64,000 nt of DNA from Glycomyces tritici (lineage in GTDB: Bacteria; Actinomycetota; Actinomycetes; Mycobacteriales; Micromonosporaceae), in assembly GCF_030403505.1 (NCBI RefSeq), contig NZ_JAUEMJ010000003.1, positions 496,001 through 560,000 on the forward strand, written 5' to 3'. How positions within the stretch are numbered: the stretch's first letter is position 1; each line of letters begins with the position of its first letter. Of this stretch, positions 32,638 to 41,727 are shown in pieces. The notes under the pieces are model-generated. The model did not search any database and had not been told where the DNA came from. It saw only the letters and a program-made list of their open reading frames with translations. Position numbers and translations under genes: made by a program.

Positions 32638-34548
32638 CTAACCCTCGTTGTCGCAGGTCGGGTCCAGCGGACTGCAGGTGTCGTCCGGCGGTGTGGAGGT
32701 CTCGTCGCCGCCTCCGCCGCCGTCTTCCTCGGCGGCGGTGATGGTCACCGTGGTGCCTGGGGCGACGGCCGAGCCGCTGGTGATCGGCCCGTCCTCGTTG
32801 GTGACGGCCTCGATGGTCGTCGCGGTCGCGTCACCGTCGATGGTGGCGGTGAGCCCCATCCCCTGGAGCGTCGCCTGCAGATCGGCCGGGGTGGTGGAGG
32901 CGTCCCAGGTGATCACCACGCCCCGGGCGGTGATGGTCACGGTGGTGCCTTGCGATTCGTTCGACCCCTGGCCCGGATCCTGCGCGTAGACGACGCCTTC
33001 CTGCTCGCCTCCGTTGCCGTACTCGACCAGCACCTGGAACCCGGCATCGTCGAGCGTGGTGGTGGCCCGGTCGACGGTCATGCCGAACACGTCCGGCACG
33101 GTGGCCCGGCCGCCCTCGGAGACGGTCAGCGTGATCTCCGTGGTCGGCGGCACCGACTCCCCGCCCTCGGGGCTCTGCGACAGCACCTCGCCGTCCGGCT
33201 CGGTGCTCTCCTCCTGGACGATCTTGACCTTGAGATTCTGGGCTTCGAGCTTCTCAGTGGCCTCTTCGACATTGTCGCCGACGACGTCCTGGACCTTGAC
33301 GTCCTCCGGGGCGATCATCACGGTGAGCGTCACTTCGGAGTTCTCGGGGGCCTCCGCCTTCGCTTCAGGGGTCTGCGCGGTGACATGACCGATGTCCGTA
33401 TCGTTCGGGTCCTTCGCGATCTCCTCCTTGAAGTCGACCGTGAAACCCTCATCGGTGAGCGTCTGCTCCGCCACCGACCGCTCCTGGCCGACCACGTTCG
33501 GCACGGTCACCGTCGCCGATTCCTCGAGCATCTTCATGATCCCCCACGAGGCCGCGGTGACCGCGACGAGCGCGAGGATCACCCCCAGGGCGATCAGCCA
33601 CGGGCGGCGCTTGCTCGAGGAGGTCGCGATCGGCGTGATCGGGGCCGTCGAGTCGGCGCCGCCGGCGAGGAGCTGGGTCCGGTCGCCCGCGCTCATCACG
33701 GCGGGGGCCATCACGGCCTGCCCGCGGGCGGCGCGGATCAGGTCCTCGCGCATCGCCCCGGCCGAGTGGTACCGGTTCTCGGGGTTCTTCGCGAGCGCCT
33801 TCATGATCACGGCGTCGACGGAGTCCGGCACGTTCGGGTTGAGCTCCGAAGGCGGCCGGGCCTCCTCGCGCACGTGCTGGTAGGCCACGGAGACGGGGTT
33901 GTCGCCGGTGAACGGCGGGTGCCCCACGAGCAGTTCGTAGAGGACGCAGCCGACCGCGTACACGTCCGAGCGGGCGTCCACGGTCTCGCCGCGCGCCTGC
34001 TCCGGGGAGAGGTACTGCGCGGTGCCGATGACCGCGCTGGTCTGCGTCATCGTCGCCTGGTTCGAGGCCAGGGCCCGGGCGATGCCGAAGTCCATGACCT
34101 TGACCTGGTTGGTGTCCGAGAGCATCACGTTGCCGGGCTTGACGTCCCGGTGGATGATGTGGTGCTTGTGGCTGAAGTCCAGGGCCGAGCACATGTCGGC
34201 CACGACCTCGCAGGCCGTCGCCGCGTCGAAGCGGCCCTCGGCGATCAGGACCTCTTTGAGGGTCCGGCCGTTGACGAACTCCATCACCATGTACGGGATG
34301 CCGCCGTCTTCGCCGGTGTCGAAGACCGCGACGATGTTCGGGTGGTTGAGCGACGCCGAGTTCTGGGCCTCGCGCTGGAACCGGATGAGGAAGGACTCGT
34401 CGCGAGAGAGGTCGGCCCGCAGCAGCTTCACCGCCACATCGCGGCCGAGTCGCAGGTCACGGCCACGGTGGACTTCAGCCATCCCCCCGTAGCCGACGAC
34501 CTCGCCGATCTCGTATCTGCCGCCTAGCAGGCGGGGCTCTGTCGTCAT
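32638..34548 (-). CDS. pknB: Ser/Thr protein kinase PknB with PASTA domains
   Basis: 636 residues. Kinase domain about 10-275: VGYGGMAEV glycine loop, VAVKLL Lys, HRDVKPGN catalytic loop, DFG, and a Thr-rich activation loop TMTQTSAVIGTAQYLSPEQ. One membrane span about 325-345 (WLIALGVILALVAVTAASWGI). Outside are three clear PASTA repeats (each starting VPNVVG, VQDVVG or VPDVFG-like) and a fourth degenerate one, then a Gly/Thr tail ending CSPLDPTC. PASTA domains sense muropeptides or lipid II; the kinase phosphorylates division and wall-synthesis proteins. Last gene of the conserved cluster. Confidence 0.97.
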   Translation of the reverse strand: MTTEPRLLGGRYEIGEVVGYGGMAEVHRGRDLRLGRDVAVKLLRADLSRDESFLIRFQREAQNSASLNHPNIVAVFDTGEDGGIPYMVMEFVNGRTLKEVLIAEGRFDAATACEVVADMCSALDFSHKHHIIHRDVKPGNVMLSDTNQVKVMDFGIARALASNQATMTQTSAVIGTAQYLSPEQARGETVDARSDVYAVGCVLYELLVGHPPFTGDNPVSVAYQHVREEARPPSELNPNVPDSVDAVIMKALAKNPENRYHSAGAMREDLIRAARGQAVMAPAVMSAGDRTQLLAGGADSTAPITPIATSSSKRRPWLIALGVILALVAVTAASWGIMKMLEESATVTVPNVVGQERSVAEQTLTDEGFTVDFKEEIAKDPNDTDIGHVTAQTPEAKAEAPENSEVTLTVMIAPEDVKVQDVVGDNVEEATEKLEAQNLKVKIVQEESTEPDGEVLSQSPEGGESVPPTTEITLTVSEGGRATVPDVFGMTVDRATTTLDDAGFQVLVEYGNGGEQEGVVYAQDPGQGSNESQGTTVTITARGVVITWDASTTPADLQATLQGMGLTATIDGDATATTIEAVTNEDGPITSGSAVAPGTTVTITAAEEDGGGGGDETSTPPDDTCSPLDPTCDNEG

Positions 34549-34618
34549 CGCGTTTTACGTCCTCGTGTTCCGTTCATCGCGGCTTGATTCTAATGGCAGC
34601 GGCAGGCCCGAAAGCCCG

Positions 34619-35935
34619 CTATCGGTCACAGCCCTGCGCTTGCTGGTTGCAGGTCCGATCGCTCATCGTGGGCATTTCCAGGCCGTTCGACGTGGGCTCT
34701 TCCTCAGGTTCGGAGGACTCGTCGGACTCGTCGGACTGCGTTTCCTCGTCGGCGCTCTGCTCGATCTGGCCGCTCTGGCCACCGTCGTCCGACGGCGTGC
34801 CTCCGCCGTTCACGATGTTGAGGAGCAGCAACACCATACCGCCGACCACGACGAGCGCGACGACGCCTGCGAGCACCTTGACCAGGTTCCGGTTCATGCC
34901 CGGCTTGGACCCCGAAGGCGGCTGCACTGCTCCCAGCTGAATGCCCGGAGGAGTGGAACCGGGCGGGACCTGGCCTCCCATGGGCATCTGCGGGGAAGCG
35001 GTCGCCGGGTCGGCGACGCCCGCGGGCGGCCCGCCCATGCTGACCACGCCCGCGCGGCGCGGGAGCTGGCCGACCGGCGGCATGACCGAGGTCGAGTTCG
35101 GGTTGGCGTCGACGGCGATGCGCGCGAGCGCGGCCATCTCGGTGGCGCTGGCGAACCGCTGGTGCGGGTTCTTGACCAGGGAGCGCTCGACGAAGGCCCG
35201 CACGCCCGGCGGGATGTCCTGCGGGAGCGGCGGGGCCGGGGTGCGCACGTGGTGGAGGGCGAGCTCGATGGGGTTCTCGGCCTGGAACGGCCGGTGCCCG
35301 GTGAGGCCGTGGAAGGCCACGACGCCGAGCGAGTACATGTCCGAGGCGGGCAGCACCCCGGTGCCTTCGGCCTGCTCAGGGGCGATGTAGGAGGCCGTGC
35401 CCATGACGGAGCCGGTGGCGGTGAGGTCCCCGGAGGCGCCGGAGCGGGCGATGCCGAAGTCGGTGAGGACGGCCTGGCCGTCCCTGTCGCGCACCAGGAT
35501 GTTGCCGGGCTTGATGTCGCGGTGGATGATGCCGCGCTCGTGCGCCTGCTGGAGGGCCTCGGCGGTGGCCGCGATGATGGGCATGAGCTCGCGGGCGTCG
35601 ATCCGGCCGCGTTCGGCGATGAGGTCGGCGAGGGACTTGCCCTCGATGAACTCCATCACCAGGTAGGCGGTGGTCTCGCCGCTGGGCAGGTCGGCGTTGC
35701 CGAAGTCGTGGACGTTGACGATGTGCGGGTGGGTGAGGCCGGCGACCATCTTCGCCTCGGCGGCGAAGCGCTTGGCGAAGCCGGGCTCGCTCAGCAGCGC
35801 AGGGAGCATCGCCTTGACGGCCACGGTGCGTTCGAGCACGGTGTCCTCGGCCCGCCAGACCTCGCCCATGCCGCCCACGGCAATGCGTTCGCGCAGGCGA
35901 TAGCGTTGCCCGAGCAGCATTTCGGGGCTCAACAC
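34619..35935 (-). CDS. pknA: Ser/Thr protein kinase PknA
   Basis: 438 residues from GTG 35935 with GAGGAG 6-8 bp upstream. Kinase domain: AVGGMGEVW loop, VAVKAM (Lys41), IIHRDIKPGN, DFGIARS, TATGSVMGTASYIAPEQ. A Pro/Gly-rich juxtamembrane linker precedes one span (VKVLAGVVALVVVGGMVLLLL), then an acidic extracellular tail of about 60 residues with no PASTA repeats, ending CNQQAQGC. The position directly upstream of pknB in the fhaA-to-pknB order identifies it as PknA. The 252 bp between pbpA and this gene probably carry a separate promoter. Confidence 0.96.
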   Translation of the reverse strand: MLSPEMLLGQRYRLRERIAVGGMGEVWRAEDTVLERTVAVKAMLPALLSEPGFAKRFAAEAKMVAGLTHPHIVNVHDFGNADLPSGETTAYLVMEFIEGKSLADLIAERGRIDARELMPIIAATAEALQQAHERGIIHRDIKPGNILVRDRDGQAVLTDFGIARSGASGDLTATGSVMGTASYIAPEQAEGTGVLPASDMYSLGVVAFHGLTGHRPFQAENPIELALHHVRTPAPPLPQDIPPGVRAFVERSLVKNPHQRFASATEMAALARIAVDANPNSTSVMPPVGQLPRRAGVVSMGGPPAGVADPATASPQMPMGGQVPPGSTPPGIQLGAVQPPSGSKPGMNRNLVKVLAGVVALVVVGGMVLLLLNIVNGGGTPSDDGGQSGQIEQSADEETQSDESDESSEPEEEPTSNGLEMPTMSDRTCNQQAQGCDR

Positions 35936-36187
35936 GGCGTCTCCTCATCGCTTGGGGAGGGATCAGCTCCGGGGGGATCGACGCTTCAGTCTACTGGCAG
36001 GCCGCTCAGCACCTGGTTCGTCGTGCGGCGGCACTGCCGCGCGACACCTCGGTCCGACCTCTCTGAAGATCCACGTTCGGGCGCGCCGTTCGGTTGCTAC
36101 GTCAGGGGATCGTGAGGAAACTGTGTCTTTGCCGCAATCATTCCCGGCTGCAACCCGGAGGAAGGCGACACGGCCGCAGGCACCCGG

Positions 36188-37645
36188 TCATTCCTCACCG
36201 CCGTCGAGGACCTGCTCCATGAGGTCGCCGGAGATCTCGGCGGCCTTGGCGGAGGCCCCTTCGCCGTATGAGTCGAGGAACACGCAGACGGCGACGGCGG
36301 GTTCGCCGTCCTTGTCCATCGCCCAGCCGTGGAACCAGCCGTGGTCCGGGTCGGGGTTCTCGCCGTCCTCGGAGTGCTCGGCGGTGCCGGTCTTGCCGCC
36401 GACGGTGTAGCCGTCGATCTGCGCGGTCTTGCCGGACCCGTAGTCCACGACCGCCTCCATGAGGATCTGCAGCTCCTGGGCGGTGTCGAGGTCGATCGCC
36501 CGGCCCAGGTTGTCCTCGGCGAAGTTCTGGACGGTGTTGCCCTCGGAGTCGGTGAGCTCGGCGACGATCTGCGGGGCCATCCGGTCCCCGCCGTTGGCGA
36601 TGGTCGCGGCGATGATCGCGTTCTGCAGGACGGTCTCGCGGACCTCCTGCTGGCCGATGCAGGCCTGCGCGCGGAACGCCTCCTCCGAGAGGTCGCCGGT
36701 CTTCGACGCGACGGTGGCCAGCGGGGTCTCGTACTCCTCGCCGAAGCCGAACGCCTCGGTCATGTCGGTGATCTGCTCGGTGGTCAGCTCTTCGACGCAC
36801 AGCTTCGCGAAGGTGGTGTTGCAGGACTTCGCGAAGGCCTCTTCGAGGGTGTACTCCGCGTTGGGGCACTGGTCGGAGGAGTTGGTGATCTCGTGGTTCG
36901 TGTCGGGGGCGGTGTAGCCGTTCCCGGCCGGGACCATGTCGTCGGCCTTGCCGCCGTTCTCGATGTACGCGGCGGACACGATCGTCTTGAACGTCGAGCC
37001 CGGCGGGAAGAACTCCTGGCGGGTGAGGTCGAGCATGTCGCCGGACGCGTCGAGGGCCTCTTTGGCCGCCTTGGCGGTGTCGCCGTTGTTCGAGGAGACC
37101 TCGGTCGGGTTCCAGCCCGGGTAGGAGGCCTGGGCGAGGATGCGGCCGGTCCGGGGGTCGATCACGACCGCGCCGCCCTTGACGTCGGCGTCCGCGATGG
37201 CGTCGTAGGCGGCCTTCTGGAGGTCCGGGTCGACGGTGGTGACGACGTTGCCGCCGGTCTTGTTCTCCTTGAGGACCGTGGCCCAGAAGTCGTCGAAGGC
37301 CAGGAGCGAGCTGGTGCCGTTGAGCAGCGAGTTCTCGTACGCCTCCAGGTTGGAGGCACCGTAGTTGATCGACTTGAAGCCGGTGATGTTCCCGAAGTAG
37401 TCGCCTTCGGGGTAGTTCCGCTTGTAGCCGTAGGTGCCGCCGTCGGTCGGGATCGACTCGGCGATCACCGTGTCGCCGGCGAGGATCTGGCCGCGCGGCA
37501 CCTCGTACTCGGCGATGAGGGTGCGGGCGTTGGCCAGTCCCTCGTAGTCCTCGTGGTGGAAGAACGCCACCCAGGTCGACTGGACCATGAGGGCGGCCAG
37601 CAGGACCAGCGCGATGACGCCCATGCGGCGCAGGGCCGGGTTCAT
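36188..37645 (-). CDS. pbpA: Class B penicillin-binding protein PbpA
   Basis: 485 residues. Short cytoplasmic tail, one membrane anchor (about 8-28), dimerisation domain, then transpeptidase domain with all three motifs: FPPGSTFKT (SxxK), KSCNTTF (SxN) and GGKTGTAEH (KTG). Cross-links peptidoglycan in the periplasmic space. ATGA overlap with the upstream rodA stop shows translational coupling with the glycosyltransferase it partners. Length matches mycobacterial PbpA (about 490). Confidence 0.97.
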   Translation of the reverse strand: MNPALRRMGVIALVLLAALMVQSTWVAFFHHEDYEGLANARTLIAEYEVPRGQILAGDTVIAESIPTDGGTYGYKRNYPEGDYFGNITGFKSINYGASNLEAYENSLLNGTSSLLAFDDFWATVLKENKTGGNVVTTVDPDLQKAAYDAIADADVKGGAVVIDPRTGRILAQASYPGWNPTEVSSNNGDTAKAAKEALDASGDMLDLTRQEFFPPGSTFKTIVSAAYIENGGKADDMVPAGNGYTAPDTNHEITNSSDQCPNAEYTLEEAFAKSCNTTFAKLCVEELTTEQITDMTEAFGFGEEYETPLATVASKTGDLSEEAFRAQACIGQQEVRETVLQNAIIAATIANGGDRMAPQIVAELTDSEGNTVQNFAEDNLGRAIDLDTAQELQILMEAVVDYGSGKTAQIDGYTVGGKTGTAEHSEDGENPDPDHGWFHGWAMDKDGEPAVAVCVFLDSYGEGASAKAAEISGDLMEQVLDGGEE

Positions 37646-39621
37646 TCGCCGCCCTCTTTCCTCTTGTCGTCGTAGCCGTTCGGGGGTTCGGGCCGGTAGT
37701 CGAACGCAGAGCTCGGCGGCGGTGGCGGCGTCTGCGGGGCGGGTCGGGTCGTGTTGCCGCCGGGGGGCGGGCTGCCGTACGCCGAACCGGGCGGCGGCGG
37801 GGGCGACTGCGGCGGGTACTGCGGGCCGGGGGGCGGGTTCGGGTGGCCGGTCGGGCCTCCGGGCCGGGCCTGGTGACCGGTCGGGCCTCCGGGCGGGCCC
37901 TGGTAACCGGTGGGGCCGCCGGGCTGGCTCTGGTAGCCGCCTCCCTGCGGGGGCGAGGACATCGGCGGGCCGGAGACCGGGCCGCCCGGAGGCGGGCTGA
38001 GCACGTCCTCCTCCATGGTCGTCCCCCCGGTCGCGCCGCCGCCCTGGAGGTTCGCGGGGATGATGAGCTCGGTCGGCTGGTCGCCGCCGGGGATCGGACC
38101 GGAGTCCATGACCCCCGCGAGCTCGGCCTGCTCGGCGGCGCGCTTGGCGGCCTGCTCGGCGAGGAACTCCGGCGGGGCCTCGGTCTTCATCAGGCCGAAC
38201 GAGGCCTGCCAGGGCTTGCGGGCGTCGTCGGAGACGCGCACGAGCAGCCCGATCAGCAGCCAGGAGCCGACGAGCGAGGAGCCGCCCGCGGCGAGGAACG
38301 CCGTGGTCTGGCCGGTCATCGGGATGAGCCCGGTGACGCCGCCGAGCACCACGAACAGCTGGAACGCCACCAGGAACGCCAGGCCGCCGGCCATGAGCGA
38401 GCCGAACAGGTCGCGCGACATGATGCCGGTCTTGAAGCCGCGCTGCACGAGGATCGCGTACAGCATCAGGATGCCGATGAGGCCGATGAGCCCGACCTCC
38501 TCGCCGATCGCGGCGAGGATGAAGTCCGATTCGGACGCCGGGATCATGTTCGGGTTGCCCGAGCCCGGCCCGTTGCCGATGAGCCCGCCCGAGTTCATCG
38601 CGACCAGGCCCTGCACGAGCTGCCACGACGACGGCGTCGTCCCGTCGCTGTAGACGTACTCGTACTTCCACGGGTCGAGCCAGATCGCCACGCGCACTTG
38701 GAGGTGGCCGAAGAACGGGTAGATCGCGATGCAGCCGCCCACGAACATGGTGAGGCCGATGACGATCCACGAGGCGCGACGCGTCGCCATGTACAGCATC
38801 GAGAGGAAGATCGAGAACAGCAGCAGCGAGGTGCCGAGGTCGCGCTCCATGACGAGGATGACGAGGCTGGCGGCCCAGACGATGACGATCGGGCCGAGGT
38901 CCTTCATGCGCGGCAGCTGCAGGCCCAGGATCTTCTTGCCCGCCACCGAGAGCATGTCCCGCTTGCGCACCAGGTACACCGCGAAGAAGATCAGCAGCAT
39001 CAGCTTCGCGAACTCGCTGGGCTGCACCGAGAAGCTGCCGAAGCGGATCCAGTTCTTGGAGCCGCCCGAGGACGAGATCGACGCGGGCAGGAAGCCCGGG
39101 ATCGCCGCGAGGAAGATGCCCGCGAACAGCAGGATGTAGGCGTACCCGCGCAGCACCCGGTGGTTGCGCACCACGATCAGCAGCACGGTCAGCAGGACCA
39201 CGCCGGCCATGTAGTACATGAGCTGGCGCCCGCCCTGGCCCGCGAAGATCCCCGCGTCGGCGGGCAGCGGGTCGTCGGTCCGGGCGGTGCGGTCGATGCG
39301 CCGGATGTAGACGATGCCGATGCCGGTGAGGAACGCGGCGATGGGCACGAACAGCGGGTCCGCGTACGGGGCGAGGATCTTCACCGAGGTCCACGCGCAC
39401 ATGGAGACGATGAAGATGAGCAGCGGCAGCGTGTACGTCACCGAAGTGGTGGTGTCGGTGAGCGCCACGTCGATGGTGAGCTGCAGCAGGAACACCGCGA
39501 CGCCGCCCATGAGGAGCATGACGATCTCGCGGAAGACGCGCTTGGGCATGCCCGTCAGCGGAGTGAGCGGCGGCTCGGACGGTCCCGCCGGCCGGGCGGT
39601 CGCCGACATCGGCTGGGCCAT
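37642..39621 (-). CDS. rodA: RodA/FtsW-family SEDS peptidoglycan glycosyltransferase with long Pro-rich tail
   Basis: 659 residues. About 12 membrane spans over residues 30-480. SEDS signatures: GSKNWIRFGSFSVQPSEFAKL and GNGPGSGNPNMIPASESDFILAAIGEEVGL, including the catalytic-region Asp. Polymerises lipid II outside the membrane, paired with PbpA. Residues after about 500 form a cytoplasmic Pro/Gly/Gln-rich tail of about 150 residues including three PGGPTG(Y/H) repeats; mycobacterial RodA lacks so long a tail. ATG 39621 has AAGGGGAA upstream. Confidence 0.95.
   Translation of the reverse strand: MAQPMSATARPAGPSEPPLTPLTGMPKRVFREIVMLLMGGVAVFLLQLTIDVALTDTTTSVTYTLPLLIFIVSMCAWTSVKILAPYADPLFVPIAAFLTGIGIVYIRRIDRTARTDDPLPADAGIFAGQGGRQLMYYMAGVVLLTVLLIVVRNHRVLRGYAYILLFAGIFLAAIPGFLPASISSSGGSKNWIRFGSFSVQPSEFAKLMLLIFFAVYLVRKRDMLSVAGKKILGLQLPRMKDLGPIVIVWAASLVILVMERDLGTSLLLFSIFLSMLYMATRRASWIVIGLTMFVGGCIAIYPFFGHLQVRVAIWLDPWKYEYVYSDGTTPSSWQLVQGLVAMNSGGLIGNGPGSGNPNMIPASESDFILAAIGEEVGLIGLIGILMLYAILVQRGFKTGIMSRDLFGSLMAGGLAFLVAFQLFVVLGGVTGLIPMTGQTTAFLAAGGSSLVGSWLLIGLLVRVSDDARKPWQASFGLMKTEAPPEFLAEQAAKRAAEQAELAGVMDSGPIPGGDQPTELIIPANLQGGGATGGTTMEEDVLSPPPGGPVSGPPMSSPPQGGGYQSQPGGPTGYQGPPGGPTGHQARPGGPTGHPNPPPGPQYPPQSPPPPPGSAYGSPPPGGNTTRPAPQTPPPPPSSAFDYRPEPPNGYDDKRKEGGE
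37841..37930 (-). repeat. 30-bp tandem repeat in the rodA tail
   Basis: Three imperfect 30-bp units (37841-37870, 37871-37900, 37901-37930), each encoding about PGGPTG plus four variable residues on the minus strand. Confidence 0.75.
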
Positions 39622-39675
39622 CAGTTCCCCTTGCGTCTCGGTCCAGAGTGCGTTGCGAGCCTATATCGGCCGCGC

Positions 39676-40947
39676 TCAGTCGTCGCGACAGTCCTTTGCG
39701 GCCGCCGGAACGGCCTCGGTCTCGCCTTCCGCTGCAGCGCACAGCGGGTCGAGGTTCTCGTTGCCGGCGGCGGGGTCGACCAGGGCGCTCAGCGCGTCCT
39801 CCGCGGCGTTCGCGCCGCCGTCGACGGTCCTGCCGTTCTCGAGGTCGGACTCCACAGCGTCCACGGCGTCCTCGGCGGGCCGGCCGGAGTCCGTGTCGAG
39901 CCACGCGATCCGGTAACCCGCCACCTCAAAAGGGAGGCCCCGGTAGAGGCTGATGGTGCCCGCCTCCGAGACTCCGATGAAGTACTGCGTGCGGGCCCAC
40001 CACACGCCGCCGCCGGCGACGAGGGCGAGCACGATGAACGTGACCAGGATCGTGCGCCACACCCGGCCCTTCTTGCGGGCCTTCGGCTGGGCCTCGTCCG
40101 ACTCGGCTTCGCCGTCCGGGTCCTCGGTGTCCTCGGCGTCCCTGACGGCGCGGAGCACGGCCGTGTCGGATTCGGCCAGGCGCGCGTCGGCGGCGGCGCC
40201 GCCGATGATCTGGCGCTGCTCCCCGGGGTGCTCGGTGACGACGTCGGCGACGAGGACCGTGACGTTGTCCGGGGCGCCGGCGTCGAGCGCCTGCTGCACC
40301 AGGGTCTCGGCGGCCTCCTGCGGCGTCTCGGCGTTCTGCAGCGTGCGGGCGATGTCGGCGTCCGAGACGGGCCCGGAGAGGCCGTCGGAGCACAGGACGA
40401 GGCGGTCGCCCGGGACGCCCTTGATGGTCTGGAACGCGGGCTCGACCTCGGCCGCGCCGAGCGCGCGCAGCAGCAGGGAGCGCTGCGGGTGCCGCTCGGC
40501 CTCCTCGGCGGTGATGCGGCCCTCGTCGACGAGCATCTGGACGTACGTGTCGTCGACGGTGATCTGCTCGAATCCGCCCTCGCGGAGGCGGTAGGCGCGG
40601 GAGTCGCCGATGTGCACCAGGTTGAACCACTCGCCGTCGAACCAGAGGGCGGTGAGCGTGGTGCCCATGCCCTCCTTCTGCGGGTCGTCGGCGACGCAGC
40701 GGCGGATGGCGCGGTTGGCGTCGGCGACGGCGTCGGCGAGTTCGTCCACGACCGAGTCGGCGGGCGGGGGCACGTCCAGCCGGGCGACGGTGTTGATGAC
40801 GATGGCCGAGGCGAGGTCACCGGCGGCCATGCCGCCCATGCCGTCGGCCACGGCGATGAAATGGGCCCCGGCGAACACCGAGTCCTGGTTGCCTTGCCTC
40901 ACCACCCCGCGGTCGGAGATGGCCGCGTATCGCAGGTGCAAACTCAT
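39676..40947 (-). CDS. pstP: PP2C-type Ser/Thr phosphatase PstP
   Basis: 423 residues. N-terminal PP2C domain (1-235): RYAAISDRGVVRQGNQDS, VADGMGGMAAGD, MGTTLTALWF, VHIGDSRAYR, LCSDGLSG and APDNVTVLVADV supply the metal-binding Asp residues. Then a charged linker, one span about 300-320 (TILVTFIVLALVAGGGVWW), and an extracellular tail with two Cys near the end. Dephosphorylates PknA/PknB and their substrates. The cluster position between fhaB and rodA is conserved. Confidence 0.96.
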   Translation of the reverse strand: MSLHLRYAAISDRGVVRQGNQDSVFAGAHFIAVADGMGGMAAGDLASAIVINTVARLDVPPPADSVVDELADAVADANRAIRRCVADDPQKEGMGTTLTALWFDGEWFNLVHIGDSRAYRLREGGFEQITVDDTYVQMLVDEGRITAEEAERHPQRSLLLRALGAAEVEPAFQTIKGVPGDRLVLCSDGLSGPVSDADIARTLQNAETPQEAAETLVQQALDAGAPDNVTVLVADVVTEHPGEQRQIIGGAAADARLAESDTAVLRAVRDAEDTEDPDGEAESDEAQPKARKKGRVWRTILVTFIVLALVAGGGVWWARTQYFIGVSEAGTISLYRGLPFEVAGYRIAWLDTDSGRPAEDAVDAVESDLENGRTVDGGANAAEDALSALVDPAAGNENLDPLCAAAEGETEAVPAAAKDCRDD

Positions 40948-41018
40948 GAATCAACCGCCGTAGCGCGGGCACGCCCGCTGTTCGATGTCGACATCGCCGT
41001 CTCTCGTTCCTCGCGCTG

Positions 41019-41507
41019 CTAGGGACGCAGCTCGAAGGAGGAACGCCCGATCCGGATGGGCACCCCGAGCGGGACCGGCGTGGGTGCAGTGACTCTAGCG
41101 CGACCCAGGTAGGTGCCGTTCGTGGAGCCCATGTCCTCGACCACCCACTGCCCGTCCTGCGGGCGCACGCGGGCGTGCCGGTTGGAGGCGAAGTCGTCGC
41201 GGATGACGATCGTGGAGTCGGCGGCGCGACCGATCGAGATGGGCTGGCCGGAGAGCACGAACCGGCGGCCCTGGAGTTCACCGGTGGTCACGACCAGCCA
41301 CTGCGCCGCATGCGCGGCCTGCGGCCTCGCACCGCGGCCGCCGGAGGCGGGCGGGGCCGAGACCGGGCCGGCGGCGCCGGGCCCGGCGGTCGCGGGACGG
41401 CGCTGGGCGAGGAGGTCCCGAGTGATCGTCCGGGCGGCGGCGAACACGAACAGCCACAGCAGCACGAGGAACCCGAACCGGGCGACGGTCTGGACTATCT
41501 CAGGCAT
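41019..41507 (-). CDS. fhaB: FHA-domain protein FhaB (FipA)
   Basis: 162 residues from ATG 41507 (GGGAG just upstream); the longer frame adds non-homologous residues. One N-terminal membrane span (about 7-27), Ala/Pro-rich linker, C-terminal FHA domain about 88-160: ISIGRAADSTIVIRDDFASNRHARV and VEDMGSTNGTYLGR. The FHA fold reads phospho-threonine, probably on activation loops of PknA/PknB or division proteins; the mycobacterial homologue links FtsZ and FtsQ under stress. Confidence 0.95.
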   Translation of the reverse strand: MPEIVQTVARFGFLVLLWLFVFAAARTITRDLLAQRRPATAGPGAAGPVSAPPASGGRGARPQAAHAAQWLVVTTGELQGRRFVLSGQPISIGRAADSTIVIRDDFASNRHARVRPQDGQWVVEDMGSTNGTYLGRARVTAPTPVPLGVPIRIGRSSFELRP

Positions 41508-41636
41508 CGGCGCTCCCAGCGAATGAACGATCGGTCCCAGACACGGTAGCCCACCGTGGCACGGATGCAGAGGCGAGCCGCCGGGCCGAGCCGGTCGTCC
41601 CACCCGCTACGGGCAAGGGGCCCAGAGCTTTCAAGA

Positions 41637-41659
41637 GGGCCCGCAACGGTTGCGGGCCC
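41637..41659 (-). terminator. Hairpin downstream of fhaA
   Basis: GGGCCCGCAAC/GTTGCGGGCCC around one base (effective loop 3-5 nt), 69 bp past the fhaA stop and 130 bp before the fhaB start. It could end or attenuate the fhaA transcript, giving fhaB-pknB a separate promoter. Confidence 0.6.
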
Positions 41660-41727
41660 GGGCCGCAGCGGCCTGGGCAGCACGCAGCCCCGGCCGCCCG
41701 GACCGGGGCTTCACGTGGTCGCAGGCG

